This document shows positions 24,758 to 36,701 of a stretch of 56,000 bases of DNA, piece by piece. The stretch is from Candidatus Merdivicinus faecavium (GTDB lineage Bacteria; Bacillota; Clostridia; Oscillospirales; Ruminococcaceae). Location of the stretch: assembly GCA_018716285.1 (NCBI GenBank), contig DVKD01000054.1:1-56000 (forward strand), written 5' to 3'. The notes under the pieces are model-generated. The model did no database searches. It was not told the origin of the DNA and saw only the letters and a program-made list of their open reading frames with translations. The translations under genes were made by a program, and so were the position numbers. Within the stretch, counting starts at the first letter, position 1; each line of letters starts with the position of its first letter.

Positions 24758-25125
24758 TGAAGCGTGAGCGTGGGATCGCCCGGTGCGGGCTGGCCTGCTG
24801 CCTCTGTTCAGAAAACGAAAGCTGCGCCGGATGTGCGCAATGCGCGGACAGGGAAAGCTGCGAAAACCGCCGCTGTTCCATCGAAAAGGGGCTGGCGGGC
24901 TGCTGGGAATGCCCCGAAGACTGCCGGAAGGGGCTGCTCGCCAAGGGGAAGCCCTACGGCTTCACCCGGTTCGCAAGGCTTTATGGGGTGGAGGCCCTGC
25001 TCGACTGCCTGGAGGCAAACGAGAAACGGGGCGTTGTTTACCACCGGCAGGGAATCTGGGGCGACTACGACGAATTTGAGACGGCGGAGGCGCTTACTAT
25101 CTTCCTCCGGACAGGGAAGCGGTAA
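24757..25125 (+). CDS. Cys-rich DUF3795-type protein
   Basis: A 122-aa protein with nine or more cysteines in the N-terminal half (IARCGLACCLCSENESCAGC, then CENRRC, CWECPEDC), the pattern of the DUF3795 family, which probably binds zinc or an Fe-S cluster. The C-terminal half is a short helical region (GFTRFARLYGVEALLDCLEA). It overlaps the preceding GNAT gene as ATGA and is the last member of the accessory block before uvrA. Function unknown. Confidence 0.75.
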   Translation: MKRERGIARCGLACCLCSENESCAGCAQCADRESCENRRCSIEKGLAGCWECPEDCRKGLLAKGKPYGFTRFARLYGVEALLDCLEANEKRGVVYHRQGIWGDYDEFETAEALTIFLRTGKR

Positions 25126-25185
25126 GCCGCCTCTTTGATATGATTTGACTATACGCGCAATGCGTCAGAAAGGAACTTAAAACCT

Positions 25186-28011
<2,826 letters not shown>

Positions 28012-28133
28012 GGTATATTCCGCGGCTTGCCGGGCATGTTAATTTTGCCAGATTGGCAGCAGGGGAAGACGCTGCGGGAGCTTTGCTGCCAGGAGAAAGG
28101 TTTGAATAATTTTAAAATTCCGGAATATTTTGG

Positions 28134-28162
28134 TTGACATCGCACGGCAATTGTGTTATATT
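28134..28162 (+). promoter_or_regulatory. strong promoter of the rubredoxin gene
   Basis: TTGACA (28134-28139), a 17-bp spacer and TATATT (28157-28162), 33 bp before the ATG. It has a perfect -35 box. Confidence 0.85.
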
Positions 28163-28194
28163 GATAGCAGAAACCGATGAAAGGAGCGATTGTG

Positions 28195-28350
28195 ATGAAA
28201 TATATTTGCAGCATCTGCGGCTGGGAGTACGATGAGGAAGCCGGCCTGCCGGACGAGGGCATCGAGCCCGGCACAAAGTTCGAGGATCTTCCGGAGGACT
28301 TTGTCTGCCCGATGTGCGGCGTCGGCAAGGACATGTTCGAGGTCCAGTAA
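28195..28350 (+). CDS. rubredoxin
   Basis: A 51-aa single-iron electron carrier. The two CxxCG knuckles are [15 protein letters not shown] and [13 protein letters not shown], with the conserved acidic loop [17 protein letters not shown] lies 8 nt before the ATG. The gene has its own strong promoter and terminator and lies 77 bp upstream of the flavodiiron protein gene. Rubredoxin is the standard electron donor to FprA-type oxygen reductases, so the two probably act together in detoxifying oxygen. Confidence 0.95.
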   Translation: MKYICSICGWEYDEEAGLPDEGIEPGTKFEDLPEDFVCPMCGVGKDMFEVQ

Positions 28351-28360
28351 GCAAGACAAA

Positions 28361-28395
28361 GGGCGGGCGTTCGGTTGGATTGCCCGCCCGTTTTT
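28361..28395 (+). terminator. terminator after rubredoxin
   Basis: GGGCGGGC (28361-28368), a 13-nt loop, GCCCGCCC (28382-28389), then GTTTTT. It probably lets part of the transcription continue into the flavodiiron gene, for which no separate promoter is evident. Confidence 0.8.
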
Positions 28396-28426
28396 ATGAT
28401 TTGAAGCGAAAAGGAGCACAAAATTT

Positions 28427-29632
28427 ATGGCAGCTGAAAAAATTACCGACGGCATCTGGTCGGTCGGCATCCTCAACCCCAACCTCCGGGTCTTTGACAT
28501 CGTCATGACCACCGATTACGGCACCACCTACAACTCCTACCTCGTGAAGGGCAGCGAAAAGACCGCCCTCATCGAGTGCACCCATCTGAGCTACTTTGAC
28601 CGGTATCTCGAGAATATCAAGAAGGTCTGCGACCCCTCCGAGATCGATTACCTCATCTTGAACCACACCGAGCCCGACCACGCGGGCGGCGTCGCCAAGC
28701 TGCTGGAAGCAAACCCGAATATGGAGATCATCGCCTCCCAGGCCGGTTCGATTTATATCAAAGGCATCACCAACCGCACCGACCTGAAGCTCCGGGTGGT
28801 CAAGGAGGGCGACAGCATCGATCTGGGCGGCAAAACCCTGCAGTTTATGATCGCCCCCTTCCTCCACTGGCCGGACTCCATGTTCACCTGGGTCCCGGAG
28901 GACAAGACGGTCTTCTCCTGCGACTTCCTCGGCTCCCACTACTGCGAGCCCTTTACCTTCGACTACAACGTCACCTACCCCGAAGCGTACGAGACCGCTT
29001 TCAAGGGCTACTATGACGCCATCTTCGGGCCCTTCCCGGCCTATGTCCGCAAGGGCCTCGAGCGGCTGAAGGCGCTGGACATCGAATACGCCTGCACCAG
29101 CCACGGCCCCGTCCTCACCAAGGGCAACCTCCTCGACTACGCGATGGGCAAGTACGCCGAATGGTCCGCCCCTAAGGCCGCAGGCCCCAAGGACGTCCCC
29201 GTCTTCTACTGCAGCGCCTACGGCAACACCCGCCAGCTTGCCAAGAAGATCGCCGCAGGCATCCGCCGCGCCCTGCCCGACGCCAAGGTCGACACCTTTG
29301 ACATCATCAAGCACCCCATGCCCGAGCTGGCCGCCCGCCTGAACGGCTGCGACGCCTTTGCGATCGGCTCGCCGACCCTGAACCGCGACGCCGTTCAGCC
29401 GGTCTGGAACCTCTTAAGCCATGTGGACGCCATCAACTCGGCCAAGCGCCCCGTTGTCCTCTTCGGCTCCTACGGCTGGAGCGGCGAGGCTGCCGCCAAC
29501 CTCAAGGCGCGCCTTGAGGGCCTCAAGATGAGCCTCTTCGAGGAGCCCTTCCGGGTCGTCTTTGTCCCCAGCGCGGAGGATCTTGAGAAAGCCGAGGAGC
29601 TCGGCTTCCGTTTCGGCGAAAGCCTGAAATAA
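28427..29632 (+). CDS. fprA: A-type flavodiiron protein (FprA)
   Basis: A 401-aa flavodiiron protein that reduces oxygen (or NO) to water (or N2O) in the cytoplasm. The N-terminal beta-lactamase-like domain has the diiron ligands in [25 protein letters not shown] and TSHGPV. The C-terminal flavodoxin domain binds FMN ([30 protein letters not shown]). There is no C-terminal rubredoxin or flavin-reductase extension, so electrons must come from outside, most likely from the rubredoxin encoded just upstream. Confidence 0.93.
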   Translation: MAAEKITDGIWSVGILNPNLRVFDIVMTTDYGTTYNSYLVKGSEKTALIECTHLSYFDRYLENIKKVCDPSEIDYLILNHTEPDHAGGVAKLLEANPNMEIIASQAGSIYIKGITNRTDLKLRVVKEGDSIDLGGKTLQFMIAPFLHWPDSMFTWVPEDKTVFSCDFLGSHYCEPFTFDYNVTYPEAYETAFKGYYDAIFGPFPAYVRKGLERLKALDIEYACTSHGPVLTKGNLLDYAMGKYAEWSAPKAAGPKDVPVFYCSAYGNTRQLAKKIAAGIRRALPDAKVDTFDIIKHPMPELAARLNGCDAFAIGSPTLNRDAVQPVWNLLSHVDAINSAKRPVVLFGSYGWSGEAAANLKARLEGLKMSLFEEPFRVVFVPSAEDLEKAEELGFRFGESLK

Positions 29633-29660
29633 CGGCCCGAACAGTCTGTTCTGCATCGAA

Positions 29661-29699
29661 AAACTCCCCCGTCCGGTTCTCCGGGCGGGGGAGTTTGTT
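29661..29699 (+). terminator. Rho-independent terminator
   Basis: An AAACTCCCCC-GTCCGG / CCGGGC-GGGGGAGTTT stem with a short loop, 29 bp after the fprA stop. Confidence 0.88.
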
Positions 29700-29749
29700 T
29701 CCTTGTGCCGGTGTCTTGCTTTTTGCCGGAAAATGTTTTACAATAAAGG

Positions 29750-29755
29750 TATAAT
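29750..29755 (+). promoter_or_regulatory. -10 box upstream of the GH125 gene
   Basis: A consensus TATAAT, 22 bp before the ATG at 29778. No good -35 hexamer at 16-18 bp, so an activator may be needed. Confidence 0.45.
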
Positions 29756-29777
29756 CTGTTTTCAGGAGGATGATTCC

Positions 29778-31061
29778 ATGCCGAAATCTGTTCCCCTCAG
29801 CGAATTGAATCCCGTCATCGAGGAGGTCTGCGGAAAACTCGCCGGCCGCCCCAAGCTGGCCGAGCTTTTCAAAAACTGCTACCCCAACACGATGGCCACC
29901 ACGACCAAATACCTGGAGGACGGCTCCGCCTTCGTCTTTACCGGCGACATCCCCGCCATGTGGCTGCGGGATTCCTCGGCCCAGGTGCGCCACTACATCG
30001 GCGCGGCCAGGCGTTCCGAGCCGGTCGCCGAGCTCATCGAAGCCCTGATCGCCCGGCAGATGTTCTGTATCCAGCTCGACCCCTACGCCAACGCTTACAA
30101 CGAGGAGCCGAACGGCAAATGCTGGGAGCGGGACGAGCCCGCCCAGGGCCCCTGGATCTGGGAGCGCAAGTACGAGATCGACTCCCTCTGCTATCCCTTC
30201 CAGCTCGCGTGGCTCTTCTGGAAGGCGACCGGCCGCACCGGCTGCTTCACCGAATCCTTCCGCAAATCCGCTCAGATGGTCCTCGACCTCTGGACGGTTG
30301 AGCAGGAGCACTGCGAAAAATCCCCCTACTACTTCATCCGCAAAAACTGCCCGCCCACCGACACCCTCTCCCATGAAGGCAAGGGCGCGCCGGTCGCCTA
30401 CACCGGGATGACCTGGTCGGGCTTCCGCCCCAGCGACGACGCCTGCGTCTACGGCTACCTCATCCCCTCCAACATGTTCGCGTCGGTCGTTCTTTCTTAC
30501 CTTGCGGAAATTTTCGGGAGCATCTACGGGGACGCGGCGTTTGCCAGGCGCGCCCTCGCCCTCAAGGCCCAGATCGATGTGGGCATCCGGCAGTACGGCA
30601 TCTATGAGCACGAGAAATTCGGTAAGATCTACGCCTACGAGACCGACGGGATGGGCCACTACACCCTGATGGACGACGCAAACGTCCCGAGCCTCCTCTC
30701 CATCCCGTACCTCGGCTGGTGTAAGCCGGACGATGAGATCTACCAGAATACCCGCCGCTTTGTTTTGAGCCGGGAAAACCCCTTCTACTACGAGGGGACC
30801 GCCATGAAGGGGGTCGGCAGCCCCCACACGCCGCCCCGCTACGTCTGGCACATCGCCCTTTCGATGCAGGGCCTGACTTCTCAGGACTGGAAGGAGAAGG
30901 AGGAGCTGCTCGCCATGCTCGAGCGGACCGACGCCGGCACCGGCTACATGCACGAGGGCGTTTTCGTCGACGACCCCGCCCAGTTCACCCGGCCGTGGTT
31001 TGCCTGGTCCAATTCCATCTTCTCGGAGTTTGTGCTCCACTATCTCGGGATGGACAAATGA
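29778..31061 (+). CDS. GH125 exo-alpha-1,6-mannosidase
   Basis: A 427-aa metal-independent alpha-mannosidase of glycoside hydrolase family 125, an (alpha/alpha)6 barrel that trims terminal alpha-1,6-mannose. The family signature [19 protein letters not shown] is near the N-terminus, followed by [35 protein letters not shown] and [12 protein letters not shown]. There is no signal peptide, so it acts on imported oligosaccharides. CAGGAGGA precedes the ATG. No mannoside transporter is nearby. The GH38 remnant at 5.1 kb hints that this strain once had a larger alpha-mannoside pathway. Confidence 0.92.
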   Translation: MPKSVPLSELNPVIEEVCGKLAGRPKLAELFKNCYPNTMATTTKYLEDGSAFVFTGDIPAMWLRDSSAQVRHYIGAARRSEPVAELIEALIARQMFCIQLDPYANAYNEEPNGKCWERDEPAQGPWIWERKYEIDSLCYPFQLAWLFWKATGRTGCFTESFRKSAQMVLDLWTVEQEHCEKSPYYFIRKNCPPTDTLSHEGKGAPVAYTGMTWSGFRPSDDACVYGYLIPSNMFASVVLSYLAEIFGSIYGDAAFARRALALKAQIDVGIRQYGIYEHEKFGKIYAYETDGMGHYTLMDDANVPSLLSIPYLGWCKPDDEIYQNTRRFVLSRENPFYYEGTAMKGVGSPHTPPRYVWHIALSMQGLTSQDWKEKEELLAMLERTDAGTGYMHEGVFVDDPAQFTRPWFAWSNSIFSEFVLHYLGMDK

Positions 31062-31086
31062 CCTGCGTTTGGGAAGGAGAGCGGTT

Positions 31087-32079
31087 ATGACCGGACAGGC
31101 TACGCGGTACGAAATTCTGGAAAAGCTGCGGGAGGCGGAGGGCGGCCTTGTGTCGGGCGGGGAGCTCGCGGCGGCGCTCGGCGTCTCCCGGACGGCGGTC
31201 TGGAAGCAGATTGCCGCCCTCGCGGAGGAGGGCTACCGGATTGAGACAGCCGCCAATAAGGGCTACCGCCTGCTGGGCGGCGACGTCTATTCGGGGTACG
31301 AGGTCTCCCGGCGGCTGCAAACCGGGCGGCTCGGGCGCCCTCTCATCTTCCTCGAGACGGTCGATTCGACCAACGAATATGTCAAGAAAATCGCGGCGGA
31401 GGGCGCGGCGGACGGGACGGTGGTCCTGGCGCGGCGGCAGACAAGCGGCCGCGGCCGCCTCTCCCGGCAATTTGAATCCCCGCCGGACAGCGGCGTTTAC
31501 CTGACCATCCTTCTCCGTCCCGATATTGCCGTTGCCGACCTGACCCTCGTCACCCTGCTGGCGGCGGTCGCGGCAGCCGGCGCGGTCGAGGAGCTGAGCG
31601 GCGTCCGCCCCGGCATCAAGTGGACCAACGACCTCTTTCTGGGCGGCCGCAAGATCTGCGGCATCCTCACCGAGTGCGCGGTGGAGGGGGAGAGCGGCCG
31701 GGTCTCCTACGCCGCGGTGGGAATCGGGACAAACCTTCTGCAGGAGGAGGGGGATTTCCCGGAAGAACTTCGGGGCGTCGCCGGGTCGGTCCGGATGGGG
31801 AGCGGGGTCAAGGTCGCCCCCGCCGATTACGCCGCCGCCCTCCTCAGGCACTTCGAGCGCCTCTTTTTCGGGGAGAAATTCCCGGAAAACCGGGAGGGGC
31901 TGCTCGCCCGTTACCGGAAGGACCTCTTTTTCCTCGGGAAGGAGATCCGGGTGGTCGGGCTGCGGGAGGAATACCCCGCTGTTGCCCTTGACATCGACGG
32001 GGAAGGCCGCCTTCTGGTCCGCCGGGAGGATGGGACGGTGACCGCTTTGAACAGCGGAGAAATCAGCGTGCGCTTTTGA
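31087..32079 (+). CDS. birA: BirA biotin-protein ligase / biotin operon repressor
   Basis: A 330-aa bifunctional BirA. An N-terminal winged helix-turn-helix (GGELAAALGVSRTAVWKQIA) can repress biotin genes. The central ligase domain has the adenylate-binding TSGRGRLSRQF and IKWTNDLFLGGRKICGIL, and a small C-terminal SH3-like domain follows. The ligase loop usually reads GRGRxGRxW; here the central Gly is Ser and the Trp is Phe. GGAAGGAG precedes the ATG, 25 bp after the GH125 gene. No biotin synthesis genes are in the window. Confidence 0.93.
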   Translation: MTGQATRYEILEKLREAEGGLVSGGELAAALGVSRTAVWKQIAALAEEGYRIETAANKGYRLLGGDVYSGYEVSRRLQTGRLGRPLIFLETVDSTNEYVKKIAAEGAADGTVVLARRQTSGRGRLSRQFESPPDSGVYLTILLRPDIAVADLTLVTLLAAVAAAGAVEELSGVRPGIKWTNDLFLGGRKICGILTECAVEGESGRVSYAAVGIGTNLLQEEGDFPEELRGVAGSVRMGSGVKVAPADYAAALLRHFERLFFGEKFPENREGLLARYRKDLFFLGKEIRVVGLREEYPAVALDIDGEGRLLVRREDGTVTALNSGEISVRF

Positions 32080-32112
32080 ACGCAGAGAATAGTTGTAAAG
32101 GAGGTGCGCCCG

Positions 32113-32862
32113 ATGGGACGCTGCTATTATGTCGCGAGCTGCCTGTTTACCGCGCGGTTCCCGGAGGTCAGCATGAGGATCCAGGCGTATATCCGCGCGA
32201 AGGGCGGCATCGAAACGGTCCGCTGCTGCATCCCCAAATACCGGGTGCGGAAATATGAGGAGCGCCTTCCGGAGGGCGGCGTGCGCGACGCCTGGAAGGC
32301 TCTGCCCCAATCCGCCGATTTCCAGCCGGAAGACACGGTGTTTTCCATCTGCCCCAACTGCATCAACATCCTTGCGGAATGGAAAAAGGTTGAGAACATC
32401 CGCTCCCTCTGGGAGCTCATCGACGCGGACCCTGATTTCGCCTATCCCGATTACGCGGGGATGCGGGCCACCCTCCAGGACTGCTGGCGCACCAGGGACC
32501 GGAAAGAGGAACAGGACGCGGTCCGCAGTCTGCTGCGCAAGATGCACATTGATTTTGCCGAAACGGAAAAGAACCGGGAGCACGCGGATTTCTGCGGCAG
32601 CACCCTTTTCAGGGAGCAGCCCTCCAAAAACAGCAAGCTCGCCCCCAGGCACTATGTGGAGCAGGCGGAGGGAAAATTCCATCCCCACACTGAAGAAGAA
32701 CAGCTGTCCCTCATGCAGGAACACTGCCGCCAGTACGGGACGGAAACGGTCGTCTGCTACTGCCACTACTGCCTGGAGGGGCTTTTGCAGGGCGGGGCCG
32801 GCGGCGTGCATCTGGCGAGCCTGCTCTTCCCGGGCGGCGGGGAGAACGGCGTGCGGTTCTGA
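32113..32862 (+). CDS. Cys-rich Fe-S-type protein, uncharacterised
   Basis: A 249-aa protein with clustered cysteines: GRCYYVASC at the N-terminus, RCCIPKY, SICPNCINIL, DFCGSTLF and VVCYCHYCLEGLLQGG. The CC, CG and CxxC spacing recalls the CCG cluster of HdrB-like proteins, but the order is not canonical. It has no membrane segment. AAAGGAGG is 8 nt before ATG 32113. It lies between birA and a GNAT gene, which gives no functional hint. I know of similar uncharacterised proteins in gut Clostridia but cannot assign a role. Confidence 0.65.
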   Translation: MGRCYYVASCLFTARFPEVSMRIQAYIRAKGGIETVRCCIPKYRVRKYEERLPEGGVRDAWKALPQSADFQPEDTVFSICPNCINILAEWKKVENIRSLWELIDADPDFAYPDYAGMRATLQDCWRTRDRKEEQDAVRSLLRKMHIDFAETEKNREHADFCGSTLFREQPSKNSKLAPRHYVEQAEGKFHPHTEEEQLSLMQEHCRQYGTETVVCYCHYCLEGLLQGGAGGVHLASLLFPGGGENGVRF

Positions 32863-32885
32863 TCCCGGATGAAAGGAGAAGAAAT

Positions 32886-33497
32886 ATGGGAATTGTGATC
32901 CGACCTGAACGGCCGGAGGATTATTACGCCTCCGAGCTGGTCACAAAACGCGCTTTTTGGAATCATTACCGTCCCGGCTGTGACGAGCATTACCTCGTCC
33001 ACAAGCTGCGGGACGACCCGGACTACCTGCCCGTCCTGACCCGCGTCGCCGAAGCGGACGGCCGGATCGTCGGGCTCATTATGTACGCCAAAGCCTGCCT
33101 GAAAACGGAGGAGGCGGAGATCCCGGTCATCCTCTTCGGCCCGCTCGGCGTCGACCCGGACTGGCAGCGGCAGGGCATCGGCGGCATGCTGCTCAAAGAC
33201 AGCCTGCAGGCCGCGCGGGAAATGGGCCACCGCGGCGTGATTATCTTCGGAGACCCCGGCTACTATCCCCGTTTCGGCTTCCGTCCCTGCTCGGAATGGG
33301 GGATCACGACGGCGGACGGCGGGAATTCCCCCGCCTTTATGGGGCTTGCGCTGGTTCCCGGGGGGCTTGACTATCCGGGCGCGCGGTTTTATGTCCCGCC
33401 GGTCTACGAGGACCTCCCGCCCGACGAGGTCGAGGCGTTTGACAAGGGCTTCCCCTATATGGAGAAGCTGCGCCTGCCCGGTCAGATGGCGGAATAA
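32886..33497 (+). CDS. GNAT acetyltransferase
   Basis: A 203-aa YhbS-type N-acetyltransferase. The acetyl-CoA site is in LGVDPDWQRQGIGGMLLKDSL, followed by GYYPRFGFRPCSEWGI typical of this subgroup. The substrate is not known. GAAAGGAG precedes the ATG. It ends 75 bp before an AraC-type regulator that has its own promoter. Confidence 0.88.
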   Translation: MGIVIRPERPEDYYASELVTKRAFWNHYRPGCDEHYLVHKLRDDPDYLPVLTRVAEADGRIVGLIMYAKACLKTEEAEIPVILFGPLGVDPDWQRQGIGGMLLKDSLQAAREMGHRGVIIFGDPGYYPRFGFRPCSEWGITTADGGNSPAFMGLALVPGGLDYPGARFYVPPVYEDLPPDEVEAFDKGFPYMEKLRLPGQMAE

Positions 33498-33511
33498 ATC
33501 CCGCAAATCCC

Positions 33512-33540
33512 TTGCGGTTTTGGGGCGGATGATGTATAAT
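33512..33540 (+). promoter_or_regulatory. promoter of the second AraC-type regulator
   Basis: TTGCGG (33512-33517), a 17-bp spacer and TATAAT (33535-33540), 32 bp before the ATG at 33573. Confidence 0.65.
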
Positions 33541-33572
33541 ACTTTATATTGGCAGTGGGAGGATGTGAGCGG

Positions 33573-34418
33573 ATGGAACGCAATACCCGGGTCCTTGTGA
33601 CCCCGGCTTCGGACGGAGACAGCCCTTTTTTGCAGAATATAGAGGTGCGCCTGGCCGGATATTTTGAAAAAGCGGAAGGGCAGTATGCCGAACAGCCGAA
33701 CGGCGACAGCTGTCTCCTGGTTTTCTGCACCGAGGGGCAGGGCTTCGCCGAGATCGACGGGCGGGTGACGCTGGTCGGGAGCGGGGAAGCGGCGCTGTTC
33801 TTTCCCGGCTTTCCGCAGGTCTACGGTGCAAGCCCGGAACGCCCCTGGTCGATTCTCTGGATCAGTTTTACCGGCAAAATCGTCGATTTCCTGCGGGAAA
33901 AGCTGGAGATCGAAGGCAGCGGCGCCATCCTCCGCCAGAATATCCGCGACAGCCTTTCCCTGCTCGAGCATGTGCTGGAGGTTCTGGCCGAGGGGCAGGA
34001 TCTGATGCGCCTGCTCGAGGCCTCCGCAAGCCTTCAGCTCGCCCTCTGCCGGATGACGGCCGCCAACCTCTGCTACGGCGCCCAGCGCCGCCACGTCGAG
34101 CGGGCCAAGGATTACCTCCTCGCCCATATCGAGCGGGAAACCTCCCTCGAGGAGCTGTCGGCGGCCATCGGCGTCTCCAAATTCTACCTCATCCGCATCT
34201 TCAAGGCGCATTTCGGCACCTCGCCGATGGAGTACCTGCGCGGGGTGCGGATGCAGCGCGCCTGCGACCTGCTGCTCGGCACCAATCTCTCGGTCAAGGA
34301 GATCGGCCGGCAGCTTTCCTACAGCTCCTCCTACCACTTTGCTCAGTGCTTCCGCCAGTACGCCGGCTGCAACCCGAGCGTCTTCCGCAAATCGATGGGC
34401 AAGGGGCGCGCCCGCTAA
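33573..34418 (+). CDS. AraC-family transcriptional regulator
   Basis: A 281-aa regulator with an N-terminal AraC-type cupin (LVFCTEGQGFAEIDGRVTLV; ALFFPGFPQVYGAS) and a C-terminal double helix-turn-helix (LEELSAAIGVSKFYLIRIFK; SVKEIGRQLSYSSSYHFAQC). The sensor half resembles sugar-responsive AraC proteins, but no catabolic operon adjoins it. Its target is unknown: it could act on distant genes or on the ybaK/transporter/ppa genes that follow. GGGAGGA precedes ATG 33573. Confidence 0.88.
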   Translation: MERNTRVLVTPASDGDSPFLQNIEVRLAGYFEKAEGQYAEQPNGDSCLLVFCTEGQGFAEIDGRVTLVGSGEAALFFPGFPQVYGASPERPWSILWISFTGKIVDFLREKLEIEGSGAILRQNIRDSLSLLEHVLEVLAEGQDLMRLLEASASLQLALCRMTAANLCYGAQRRHVERAKDYLLAHIERETSLEELSAAIGVSKFYLIRIFKAHFGTSPMEYLRGVRMQRACDLLLGTNLSVKEIGRQLSYSSSYHFAQCFRQYAGCNPSVFRKSMGKGRAR

Positions 34419-34445
34419 AAATCTGCAAAAGAAGGGAACCGTTTC

Positions 34446-34922
34446 ATGGCAATCAATCAGGTAAAAGAGTATTTCAGGCAGTGGGGCCGGGAAGGGGACG
34501 TGCTCGAATTCCCGGTCTCCAGCGCCACTGTGGAGCTCGCAGCGCAGGCTCTGGGGACAGAGCCGGGCCGCATCGCCAAGACCATCTCCCTTTGCGGGGA
34601 GGAGGGGGAATGCCTGCTCATCCTGGCGGCAGGGGACCGGAAGATCGACAACGCGAAGTTCAAGCACACCTTCCACAAAAAGGCAAAAATGCTGCCCGCC
34701 GCGGATGTGGAGACGATGACCGGCCACGCGCCGGGCGGAGTCTGCCCCTTCGCCAACCCGCCCGGGTGCCGGGTCTATCTGGACGAATCCCTGAAAGCCT
34801 ACGATACGGTCTACCCGGCCTGCGGCAGCGCCAATTCCGCCATCGCCTTAAGCTGCGCGGAGCTGGAAGAATATTCCCGCGCCGAAGGCTGGGTGGACGT
34901 CTGCAAGGGAAAGGAAGACTGA
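34446..34922 (+). CDS. YbaK/EbsC-family aminoacyl-tRNA deacylase
   Basis: A 158-aa YbaK/ProXp-type editing domain that hydrolyses mischarged tRNA, typically Cys-tRNA(Pro). It carries the catalytic-type Lys in NAKFKHTFHKKAKML and the GGVCPFANP loop typical of YbaK. It ends 2 bp before the TTG start of the transporter gene, so the two are probably coupled. The exact amino acid edited cannot be read. Confidence 0.85.
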   Translation: MAINQVKEYFRQWGREGDVLEFPVSSATVELAAQALGTEPGRIAKTISLCGEEGECLLILAAGDRKIDNAKFKHTFHKKAKMLPAADVETMTGHAPGGVCPFANPPGCRVYLDESLKAYDTVYPACGSANSAIALSCAELEEYSRAEGWVDVCKGKED

Positions 34923-34924
34923 AG

Positions 34925-36055
34925 TTGGAAGCTGTCAAGTCCTTTCTCAAAAAGGAGCCGGTGCTGGTCATATCGGGGCTGCTCGCTGCGGCTTCGGCCT
35001 TTCTGGTCCCGCCTTCTGCGGAATATCTTTCCTACATCGACCTGCGGACCCTCGGCATCCTGTTCTGCCTGATGGCCGCGGTGGCGGGGCTCACCGACGC
35101 CGGGCTCTTTGCCCTCCTCGTGCGGAAGCTGTCGGCCGGAGTGGGAACCGTGCGGAAGCTCTGCCTGCTGCTGACGGGCGCCTGCTTCCTCTTTTCCATG
35201 TTCATCACAAACGACGTCGCCCTTCTGACCTTTGTGCCGCTGACCATCGCCCTGCTCGCCGGGGAAGGGCAGCGCACCCTCATCCTCGCCGTCGTCTCGG
35301 AGACCATCGCCGCCAACCTCGGCAGCGCCCTGACTCCGTTCGGCAACCCGCAGAACCTTTTTCTCTACTCCCGCTATGGCATGGGCTTGGGGGAATTTTT
35401 CCGCGTGACCGGGCCGATCTGCCTGCTGGGCTTTCTGCTCACCTTCGGCGGGCTTTTGCTTGCGCGGCCGGAAAACGCGCCGCTTGCGCTGCCCGGCGGG
35501 GCAGGGGAGGAAAGGCCCTTTTCGGGGCGGCGGGCGGCATTTTTCGCAGCGCTGTTCCTGCTCAGCCTGCTGGCTGTCCTGCGGCTGCTCGACTGGAGGC
35601 TCGCCTTTGCAGCGACGGTTCTCCTGCTGGCCCTCTTTGCGCGGCCAATCTTCCGGCGGGTCGATTACAGCCTTCTGCTCACCTTCGTCTTCTTTTTCAT
35701 CCTGGTGGGCAATCTGTCCCGCATCCCGGCCGTCAGTTCCTGGATCTCTTCCCTCCTGGCCGGGCGGGAAGCGGCCGTTTCAGCCCTGGTGAGCCAGGCG
35801 ATCAGCAACGTCCCCGCCGCCCTCATGCTCGCGGAATTTACCGGAAACTGGCAGGGGCTCCTGGCCGGGACCAACATCGGCGGCCTCGGCACCCTGGTCG
35901 CCTCGATGGCAAGCCTCATCTCCTTCCGGCTGTACGCCCGCGCAGAGGGCGCGAAGCCGGGACGGTATTTCGCCGTATTTTCGCTTTATAATTTTCTGTA
36001 TCTCGCCGTCCTGCTGGCGGCGTGGCAGCTTATTTTGAAAGGAGTATCCCTATGA
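34925..36055 (+). CDS. anion/ion transporter of the ArsB/NhaD (IT) superfamily
   Basis: A 376-aa polytopic membrane protein with about 10-11 hydrophobic segments. The inverted-repeat motifs [17 protein letters not shown] and [19 protein letters not shown], plus [19 protein letters not shown], are typical of the ArsB/CitMHS/NhaD superfamily. It could move arsenite, Na+/H+ or a dicarboxylate; sequence alone does not decide. I infer TTG 34925 as the start, which follows AAAGGAAG. The stop overlaps the ATG of the pyrophosphatase gene. Confidence 0.78.
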   Translation: MEAVKSFLKKEPVLVISGLLAAASAFLVPPSAEYLSYIDLRTLGILFCLMAAVAGLTDAGLFALLVRKLSAGVGTVRKLCLLLTGACFLFSMFITNDVALLTFVPLTIALLAGEGQRTLILAVVSETIAANLGSALTPFGNPQNLFLYSRYGMGLGEFFRVTGPICLLGFLLTFGGLLLARPENAPLALPGGAGEERPFSGRRAAFFAALFLLSLLAVLRLLDWRLAFAATVLLLALFARPIFRRVDYSLLLTFVFFFILVGNLSRIPAVSSWISSLLAGREAAVSALVSQAISNVPAALMLAEFTGNWQGLLAGTNIGGLGTLVASMASLISFRLYARAEGAKPGRYFAVFSLYNFLYLAVLLAAWQLILKGVSL

Positions 36056-36627
36056 GCAACATCTGGCACGATATGGATCCTTCCCGCATTCACCCGGACG
36101 ATTTCATCGCGGTCATCGAAATTACCAAAGGCAGTAAGAAAAAGTACGAGCTGGACAAGGCGACCGGCTTTATCATCCTCGACCGCATCCTCTATACCTC
36201 GACCCACTATCCCGCCAACTACGGCCTCATCCCGCGTACATATGCCGACGACGGCGACCCGCTCGACGTGCTGGTCCTCTGCTCGGAGGAGCTCGAGCCG
36301 CTGACCCTTGTCCGCTGCTACCCCATCGGCATGATCAAGATGATCGACAACGGGCGGGACGATGAAAAGATCATCGCCATCCCCTTCAACGACCCCACCT
36401 ACAACGTCTACCACGACATCAGCGAGCTGCCGCCCCATATTTTTGACGAAATGACCCACTTCTTCAAGGTCTACAAGGCCCTGGAACACAAGGAAACGGC
36501 GGTCGACGAGGTGCGCGGCGCGGAGGATGCCGTAAAGGTTGTCTCCAAGTGCATCGAGATGTACCAGCAGGGCTTCTGCGGCAAAAACCGCCGGGAGGAC
36601 ACAGCGCCGGAGCATCCCGCGGAATGA
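36052..36627 (+). CDS. ppa: family I inorganic pyrophosphatase
   Basis: A 191-aa soluble Mg-dependent pyrophosphatase that hydrolyses PPi from biosynthetic reactions. The signature is [11 protein letters not shown], with further active-site residues in NYGLIPRTY and [11 protein letters not shown]. Its ATG overlaps the transporter stop by 4 bp, and AAAGGAG lies in the end of that gene. It is the last gene of the ybaK-transporter-ppa unit. Confidence 0.93.
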   Translation: MSNIWHDMDPSRIHPDDFIAVIEITKGSKKKYELDKATGFIILDRILYTSTHYPANYGLIPRTYADDGDPLDVLVLCSEELEPLTLVRCYPIGMIKMIDNGRDDEKIIAIPFNDPTYNVYHDISELPPHIFDEMTHFFKVYKALEHKETAVDEVRGAEDAVKVVSKCIEMYQQGFCGKNRREDTAPEHPAE

Positions 36628-36647
36628 CGCTGCTTTCGGTTCAGAAG

Positions 36648-36681
36648 AATACGGCCTTCTTCCTGTGAAGAGGGCCGTATT
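36648..36681 (+). terminator. hairpin between ppa and cbiK, possible terminator or attenuator
   Basis: AATACGGCC / GGCCGTATT arms with a 16-nt centre, 20 bp before the cbiK start. The T-run is poor. It does not match a cobalamin riboswitch. Confidence 0.4.
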
Positions 36682-36701
36682 GTGGCAAAAGGAGGGAACA
36701 C

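Noticed and set aside
36628-36701. Cobalamin riboswitch upstream of cbiK
   Set aside because: Only 74 bp are available and the conserved B12-box core is absent; only a simple hairpin is present.
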